Assembly: GCA_943736015.1 (NCBI GenBank)
Contig: OX031063.1
Location: 38,084,672-38,148,671, forward strand
Direction of reading: 5' to 3'
Source of the DNA: Tridacna crocea
Taxonomy: Eukaryota > Mollusca > Bivalvia > Cardiida > Cardiidae
DNA: 64,000 bases
Positions 1 to 9,700 of the stretch are shown here, piece after piece. A program made the position numbers and the translations under genes. A model generated the notes under the pieces. That model ran no database searches and was not told where the DNA came from. It worked only from the letters and a program-made list of their open reading frames with translations. The first letter of the stretch is position 1. Each line of letters opens with the position of its first letter.

Positions 1-600
1 ACATGTAGCTCTGCCTAGACAATATAGATTTACCATGGCTGCTATAAATGTCAGAATTAATTCAGACAACCCTAGGATAAAATGCTAGTTACAGGTATTT
101 TCTTTTCATTTCCACATTACTTTCAAAAACCTTTACTCCTCCAGCCCATGAACTCTTTACCAAATGACAAAAATTTAGACTGATCCAAATTGTAAGGATT
201 GGCAGACAACAAATTAAATGTAACTGAAATGCTGATTTTTGTTTTTGATCAAGTAGAAAACAATGTTGGAAAAGGATAAAATGCTGGTTACCAGCATTTT
301 CTCCCTACCCACATTGTTTTCAAAAGACTTCTCTTACAGGGTCATTAAAACTCGGATTGTGTGGTAATAGGTTAAAACTTAAGATTTTACTGGTAAAGCT
401 TAACCATTTAAGCACTTTTCACATGGCCACTACAGATAAAGATCAGGCTGCATAAATCATGCAGCCTGACCTTTGATCTCTACCGTCTGTCCTACTGAAA
501 CACACTAGACAAAAGCAACCACAAAACTTTGACTATTTGGGTCTTCTTTCTACACTGACTATGAATGTTGGCTTTATATGACCCTCTAAGTGTTATGAAC

Positions 601-760
601 TTACTTTTTCTTGGGTAGAGACGGGGGAGACATGATGTCTGAGACTGGTATTGAAGATGGGTCATTGATTACATCATCTGCTTCACTTGACGAGTTTGGC
701 GTTGAAGTTGGGTGATCTTTCACACTGGAGGGCTCTTCAAAGCTGTCCAAGTTAACCACT
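601..760 (-). CDS. SUPT7L: SUPT7L coding exon 9 (stop codon)
   Basis: Residues 340-392. It reads VVNLDSFEEPSS, a serine-rich tail, then PKKK and TAA at 603-601. The acceptor is at 762-761. A MITE end lies only about 20 bp upstream of the acceptor. Confidence 0.83.
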
Positions 761-3700
761 CTGAAAAGGTATTGAAATATTAACTCATTACCAAACAACA
801 ATATTTTAGGCTTGTCCAAATCGAAATCATTTTCAGACGACAAAATAAAAGTGACTGAAAGTTTGAAATTTGATTTTGAAGGGTAGAAAACATTGTGGGG
901 GAAAAAAAGAGAAAATGCTGGTTACCAGCATTTCCTCCTTTTTCAACAATGTTTTCTAAAGGCTTCTTTCTCATGGTCGTCAAAAGTAGGAATCGTGTGG
1001 TAATGGGTTAACCCTTTACCAAACCACAAAATTCTAGACTGGACCAAATTGAAAGCATTTGCAGACGACAAAATAAAAGTAACTGAAAATTTGAAATTTG
1101 TTCTGGGAAGGGTAGAAAACATTGTGGGAAAAGGAGAAAATGCTGGTTACCAGCATTTAGCATTTTCTCCTTTTCCCACAATGTTTTCAAAAGGCTCCTG
1201 TTTCAGGGTCGTTAAAAGTCGGGATTGTGTGGTAAAGACTTAAATGCTCAGGAAAAACTTTTGTTGCTTTCTCAGACTGTGTGGATCAGGATAAGACTGC
1301 ACACAATATGCAGTATAGCCTTGGATCTACTCTATCCAACACTTTGAAACAAAGCCTCTGAAACACAGCACTTGATTTACAATACTTAGACCTTTACCAA
1401 GAGACCCAATACTTTATCAACTCAGGGGCATGAAATTTTTGAAATCCTCTGTTTAACTCTGTACAACACAACAAAATCTAAAACTTTTCCAATTTCAAAA
1501 CATTTGCAGAAAACAAAGTACCTGTGACTCAATTAATAGAATTAGTTTTTGAAATGGTAGAAGAAAAGTGTGGAAAAAGGAGAAAATGCTGGTAACCAGT
1601 ATTTTCTTTTTTTCCCATAATAGTTTCTACTCTGCTGGAAACAAATTTCAATTTTTAGTTATGTTTATTTTGTTGTCCGCAAGGCGTCTAGGACAATTCC
1701 CCCCTAGACAACTGCCCCCCAGACAATTTATCCCCCCCCACAACAATTTTAATGTGGCTCAAATAGTGCAATCCTTCCTTGATAGGGTTAAAAACATTGT
1801 AGGAAATGGAGAAAATGCCATTTACCAGCATTTTCTCCTTTGCCCACTATGTTATCAAGTGGCTTCTTTTCCGGGGTTGACAAAAGTCAGCACTGTGCAG
1901 TAGAAGGTTATCAAAACAATCATGTCTTGTACCCACAATGCGTAATAAACCTTGACAAGAGAGTTTGGAAAGGTCAGTAACCTTTTTATTTTGTTTAGCT
2001 CTGAGGTTAACCCTTTACTCCATAGATACTCATTTCTACGCATTGCTTGTAGGAGCCTTTGGAAAACATTGTGGCAAAAGGTGAAATTGCTCGTGACGAG
2101 CAATTTCACCTTTTGCCACAATGTATTCTAACACTAACAAAAGGTGTCATACACACATAAGAAAAAGCTTCATCCTTGCTGTTATTTAGGGTCCATTAGA
2201 GATACCATAGAAATGCCTTCTGGGGTAAAGAGTCAATAAGTACAGAAACTTTTAGAGAAACTAACTTTTGTTCTGCAGCCTCTGACTTCACATGTGTCCA
2301 TTTAGATTCCACCTCTGTTGTTAAACCACTGGCTGACTCATGTTCTACTGTGATTTCAAAGCCGCCCAAATCTTGATTAATAAAAAAAAACAGATAAATT
2401 AATTAAAGTTGCTTTATTAACTCATTACCTCATCACACAAGTTTGAAACAAAGCACCTTGTAAAACAAGAAAGTGTAGAAGAAGTGTTATCATCATGGGC
2501 TAAGGCTCGACACTTTATCAATTGTCTTGTCAAAATTGAAAGAATTTGCAGATAATAAATTAAGTGTAGCTTAAGAATGTTTTCCATCTTTGCAAGAGTA
2601 AAAAACATTATGGAGAAAAAAAGAGAAAATGCTGGTTACCAGCATTTTCTCCTTTTCCCAAAATGTTTTTAAAAGGCTTCTTCTTTTGAGTGCTTGAAAC
2701 ACAGTACTTTGTGATAAAGGATTGACAGATTAATAGAATATTAATTAGCTTGATCTTATGTTCTTCATCTCCTTTTTGCTAGAATGCTTTTCATTTCTCC
2801 ACCACAAGTTTCTTTCAGGAATAAATGAATTACTGAAAACTCGGATATTTACCTCTGACGAGAGTTTCATGAATTACAGCTTGTGGGCATTTTGTGTACC
2901 GAAATGTTTGCGAATTCAAGGGATTCATTATTTGTTGGTACACTTGTGGTAAAATATGTAAACAGAAAAGTTTGTGAATTTTCCAAACACAGGAAATTAC
3001 AAAATTTTCCACTTTGCCAAAATTTTCACTTGTACAGTAACTCTCTAAAATGCTAGACTTGTCCAAATTAAAAACAGTTGGAGAAAATTAGAAAAAAAGA
3101 TTGCCTAAAAATGAAGGGTAAAACATTGAGGGAAAGGGTGGAAAACAGGCCACTAACATTTTCTTGTCTTCCCTCAATGCTTTCCCATACCTTTTTTCTA
3201 TCCAGGTTGTTTAACCTCTGAATTGTTTGGTAATGGGTTATCTGCACATCACAGAAAAACAAAGAAGTTACAACTTACTTTCAAGATTTAGAAGTTGTTC
3301 AGCATCATTCACTTCATCAATTTCATCCAAAACTGGAAATCTGATCTCTTCTGAGGGCTCCTCACGTATTCTTAAAATATACAAAAAATATCTAGGTAGT
3401 CTACGAGGTAAGATCTTGCATTCCAAATTGTTATTTTAGAAACAACTAGCCTCAACTCTTTACCAAACAAGAAAACCATAGACTGACCAAAATTGAAAGC
3501 TTTTGTGGACAACCAAACAGATTTAACTATAACTACAAAATCATATTTTTTCTGAGAAAGAATAGAAAACGTTGTAGTAAAGGAGAAAATGCTGGTTACC
3601 AGCATTTTCTCCATTTCCCACTATGTTTTCAAGAGCTCTCTTTCTCAGGGTCATTAAAAGGATTGTGTTGTAAAGGGTTCAGATTGGCTGCTCCCAAAAG

Positions 3701-6700
3701 CATTGTTGAAAAAAGAACAACTGCTTCTTCCACCTTGTTTTTAATACCAAATATTGATCCATGGCACAGATATTTATAATATTTCTACCTACATGATAAT
3801 TGTCCCTTTATTTTTATCATGGATTTGTTACATCAAAAATCCTAATACCTGTATTTCCTTTCTAAATATTTACAAAACACACAATTTAAATGGACTCATA
3901 CCCCACAGAGCTAGAACTGTCCTGAATCAGCACAGAAAACTAGAAGGCCCTGAAGGGCCTGAATATGCTCTACTGGCAGAGAGTTTGCTTTTAAATAAAG
4001 CATACATAGGAATTCATTTTGCAAAAAGACAAAAAAGTTGACATTTTCAACTCAAAATGGCTACTTTTCCATTACTGTTTGTTGAATTTTTTCAAACTCA
4101 AAAGGGTTAAAAAGCTATTGATGGGATAAACAAGTTGAAAAATTCATAAAAATCTGATCACAAATAAATACTTTATCATGTAAACAGGCAATGAAATTGT
4201 TCAATTTGAAATGGTTATTTTTCCCATACTGTTTGTCGGATTTTTTTCAAAATCAATAGGCTTAAAGCTATTGATGAGATAAACAAACTGTGTAAGTTTT
4301 AAAGAAATCTGACCAAAAATGAAGACTTTATCGCGTAAACAAGAAATGAAAATTTTCAACTTGAAATGGCTACTTTTCCCATACTGTTTGTTGGATGTTT
4401 TTCAAAATCAATAGGATTAAAGCTATTGATAAGATAAACAAACTCTGCAAGTTTCATGGAAATCTGACCAAAAGTACAGACTTAATCGCGTAAACAAGAA
4501 ATGAAAATTTTAAACTAGAAATGGCTACTTTTCCCATACTGTTTGTCGGATTTTTTTCAAAATCAATAGGGTTAAAGCTATCGATGAGATTAACAAACTG
4601 TGTAAGTTTCACGAAAATCTGACCAAAAATGAAGACCTAATCGCATAAACAAGAAATGAAAATTTTCAACTTGAAATGGCTACTTTTCCCATACTGTTAG
4701 TTGGATTTTTTTCAAAATCAATAGGGTTGAAGCTATTGATAAGATAAACAATCTCTGCAAGTTTCATGGAAATCTGACCAAAAATACAGACTTAATCGCG
4801 TAAACAAGAAATGGAAATTTTAAACTTGAAATAGCTACTTTTCCCATACTGTTTGTCTGATTTTTTTCAAAATCAATAGGATTAAAGCTATTGATGAGAG
4901 AAACAAACTGTGTAAGTTTCACGAAAATCTGACCAGAAATGAAGACTTTATCGCGTAAACAAGAAAAAGACTAACGGACGGACGGACGGCAAGACAGACA
5001 GACGGACGGACGACGGAAACCACGCCATGACATAAGCTCTGCTGGCTGAAAGCCAGTAGAGCTAAAAAACAAAGGACCCGACTCCTGCAATAGATGACTA
5101 ATCAAGAACAAAACTAATATTTCAGTGAAACTGCCGGAAACCTGTAGGAGGGGTAAAGGAAACAAAGTTTCCATTATTGAACAGATAAATAGACAAAATG
5201 CCTTATTCAAGTGTAACTCCCCAAATATTTTGTGGGGGAAGGGGTATGATTAACTCTTTACCAAACAACAAAATTTTAGACTGGTCCAAATCAAAAGCAT
5301 TTCCAGACAACAAAATAAAAGTGACTGAAAAATTGAAATTTATTTTGTGAAGGGTAGAAAACATTGTGGAACAAGAGCGGCAAATTGTCGCAAGATACGC
5401 CCGTCTTACCCCAAGTTGTAAAGGTGGGGCATGCACCGGACAAAATTCAAGTATGAAAAACAACAAAGGGCAATAACTCAAAAATAAAGCAAGCAAGAGT
5501 TGTGATTCCTGTGCACTGCACTCCCCATGGATGAAATCTATCCACCCATGAAATTTCATAACCCTAGCTACTATAGTTTTGGATATATGCTCCGTACAAA
5601 AATCAAGTATGAAAAACGACAAAGGGCAATAACTCAAAGATTAAGCAAGCAAGAGTTATGATTCTTATGCACTGCACACACCCTCGGTAAGATCTATCCA
5701 GCCATGAAATTTCATAACCCTAGCTAGTATAGTTTTGGAGATATGCTCCGGACATAATTCAAGTATGAAAAACAACAATGGGCAATAACTCAAAAATAAG
5801 CGAGCAAGAGTTATGATTCCTGTGCACTGCACTCTCCCTCGATGAGATCTATCCACCCATAAAATTTCATAACCCTAGCTAGTATAGTTTTGGAGATATG
5901 CTCCGGACAAAATTCAAGTATGAAAAATGACAAAGGGCAATAACTCAAAAATTAAGCAAGCAAGAGTTATGATTCCTGTGCACTGCACTCCCCCTCGGTG
6001 AGATCTATCCACCCATGAAATTTCATAACCCTAGCTACTATAATTTTGAAGATATGCTCCGGACAAAATTCAAGTATGAAAAAAAAACAAAGGACAATAA
6101 CTCAAAAATTAAGCAAGCAAGAGTTATGATTCTTGTGCACTGCACTCCCCGTCAATGAGATTTATCCACCCATGAAATTTCATAACCCTAGCTAGTATAG
6201 TTTTGGAGATATGCTCCGGACAAAATTCAAGTATGAAAAACAACAAAGAGCAATAACTCAAAAATTAAGCTAGCAAGAGTTATGATTCTTGTGCACTGCA
6301 CTGCCCGTCAATGAGATCTACAATGTTTTCTAAAGGCTTCTTTCTCAGGGGCGTCAAAAGTAGGGATTGTGTGGTAATAGGTTAAAACTAAAACTCACTC
6401 ATCTCACCCCACCCATCACCTTACATCACAAATATACCTTCCCACCACCAGCAACATACATATTTCACCTTATTTCTTTTCCAACATCCACAAAATATTT
6501 TTTCCTTATATATGAGATGAAAATTTAAATTCAAAACAAAAATTATCTGCAGAATTCTACCTTATTACAGAGAGAGTATCTGGCTGTTTCGGTTGTGGCG
6601 TCTGCTCTTTCAATATCTCATATTCTGTTTCCAGTTGACCACACACCTCTTCCATCTGTTTCTCATAATTAATCACCCTCTTCTGGTAAAAGTCATGTAA

Positions 6701-9700
6701 ACATGTGACACTTCCTATCCCCATCTCATGGAATACTTGTTCTATTATGTCCTTAAAACAAAGAAACAAAACTTACTGCATCAGAAAATTTTACCCTAAG
6801 AAGACAATTTGAACTTTCAGCTTATAATTCTGTTTTACTAGTCAATGTAACTCTATAACAAACAATCCTGAGATCTAATGACCCTGAAACAATAACCATT
6901 CGTAATCCCAGTGAAAAAAGCTGTTTCTTCCCATGATCATTAACCCTTTACAACACACAATCCTGACTTTAAAGGACCCTAAGAAAAAGGCCTTCTGAAA
7001 ACATTGTGGTAAAAGGAGAAAATGCTGTTAACCAGCATTTTCCTCTTTTCCCACAATGTTTTTCATCCTTCCAATATCAAATTTCAAATTCTGAGTCAAA
7101 TCTATTTTGTTGTCTGCAAATGCTTTCAATTTAGACAAGTCTAAAATTTTGTCATTTGGTAAAGAGTTAAACCCTAGTTGTAAAGGGTTAACTTAACCCA
7201 TTACCACACAATCCCTACTTCTGACGCCTCTGAGAAAGAAGCCTTTTGAAAACACTGTGGGAAAAGGAGAAAATGCTGGTAACCAGCATTTTCTCCTTTT
7301 CCCACAGTGTTTTCTACCCTTCCCAGAACAAATTTACAATTTTTCACTCATCTTTATTTTGTCGTCTGCAAATGCTTTCAATCATCCTCGGGGTCTCCCT
7401 ATTTGCTACGCTACATCGACCCCTGGGACAATTGACTAATAAAACTTTGAATCAGCCGCCGAAAATTGATACGAAACGTCATAGCATACAGTCCACTCGC
7501 CCATCACAAAATGATGATGGAACCAATGAAAAGCCAGCATTCAGCCAGCGGTAAAGCGAGGGAAATTCAATTAATTGTCCCAGGGGTCGATGTAGCGTAG
7601 CAAATAGGGAGACCCCGGGGTATCCGAGGATGGCTTTCAATTTGGACCAGTCTAAAATTTTCTTGTGTGGTAAAGAGTTGACTGAACATAATACAAATTG
7701 ATATGTAGACAACAAGTGTACACTACATTACCGGAAAGCCAGTGGATCCATGCTGAGCCAGATTGTCCGCCGCAGCTCTCAGATGTTTGGTAAACTGTAG
7801 ATAGTAATCATGGGTAATGTCTGTCATCGTTTCCAATATAGACTTGGCACAACCTGGTCAAATAGTGTGAAACATGAAACTAACCTATTACAATATACAG
7901 ACAATATAAAGATATTCCGTTTACAACTATACTATGAAAGATTTTGCCTTCTGCCATAATGCTTTCATAACTATTCTGCTACAAGGCACAAAAAGTCATC
8001 TACACTTCTAACACTTTATCACCATATCCCAACTTTTAATGACTCTGAGGGAAAAGGCTTTTGAAAAACACTATTTGCTACCCTTTCAAAGATAAAGTCC
8101 ATCATTATCAAGCCCCATTTGTGTTTTGCAAATGCTATAAATTTGGACAGGTCTTAACCCATTACCACACAATCCCTACTTTTGACGCCCCTGAGAACCA
8201 AGTCTTTTCAAAATACTGTAGGAAAAGGAGAAAATGCTGGTAACCAGCATTTTCTCCTTTTCCCACAGTGTTTTCTATCCTTCCCAAAACAAATTTCAAT
8301 GTTTGAGTCACTTTTATTTTGTCGTCTGCAAAAGCTTTCAATTTGAACCAGTCTATTGAACCTGTAATTGGATAGAAAACATTGTGGGAAAAGTGAGAAT
8401 GCTGGTTACCAGCATTTTCTCCTTTTCCCACAAAATTTTGAAAATCCCTCTATATCAAGGTTCTTTTAAATCTGGATTATGGGGTACCAGTAAATTCCAT
8501 GCTGAAAATAAAAATAAGGTCATCACAGTTGATTGAAAACTATAGGAAAGGCAATTTCCTTGTAGAATTTGTTGATGCTTACTGTCATATCCAGCATGGG
8601 AAAGTATGGCAGCAACTGATTGTCTTAAAACATGTCTTGTTGAAATCTCATCTATCTTTGGTAATGGTTCACCCACACCTCGAACAAAATCACTGTAAAT
8701 AAACAAATAGACTTTTTTGTAAGACTTGAGTTCATGAGACTTAACTGGGGATATGCTCAAAATTTGAACTTTCTTCGTTTGAGTTCTCCAGAAAATGTGA
8801 AATTTTGCAATCGAAACTTTGATTTGAGATAAGGGAAGGGAGGGGAAAGGAAGGGAAGGGAAGAATTACGCCTTTCTAAAACATCCCCAGTTTTAATGCA
8901 TTTGAGGAAGAAGGTTTTCGAAAACATTGTGAGAAAAGTATAAAATGCTGGTAACAAGCATTTTCTCCTTTTCCTACAATGTTTTCTTCCCTTTAATGGA
9001 CAGAAATCTTCATTTGAGCTTCTTTCAATTTGTGATTTGCAAATGCTTTCATATTGGACTTGTTTAAAATTTTGTCCTATAGGTAGAAAATTTATACACT
9101 TCTGAAACTTCTCATAAAGCAATTCTGCTAATGATAAATTAATTAAAAAAAAATTGAATGTACATGTATTAACCCTATGCTACAATAATCCTAAGTTTTA
9201 ATAACCCTGAGGACAAAACCTTCTGATAATGTTGTGTGAAAAGGAGAAAATGCTGGTAACTGGCATTTTCTCCTTTGCCAACGATGTTTACCATTCTTTC
9301 AAACAACAATCTTCAAGCTTGGAGACATGTTTAATTTGTAATCTGTAAATGGCTTGGATTTGGACTAGTCCAAAAATTTGTCTTGTGGTAAAGATTTAAT
9401 GATAGGTACGACGAAAATTTTTATACAGAGTAAAATGGTAGTGGTATACCAACCTCTCAAACTCCTTTGGCATAAATGGTACAGGATGTAAGAGTTTTTG
9501 TTTCTCTGGTCTGACTCCTGTATACACTGGAATAGGCGGTGCTTCTGGATACGATACATCAAAATCTAAAGCCTAGATAAAAACAATATGAGAATTTTTA
9601 AATATTTCTTAATCATTCACAATTAAAATGATTTTTTTTTTTGTTCAACACATATATATATGTTCTGTGTCTACTATACAAACTTGATTGTAGTTCAATG

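Noticed and set aside
5203..5637. 144-codon open frame on the minus strand
   Set aside because: Spans a MITE and the core repeats of pearl element P1b, with the same peptide recurring per unit.
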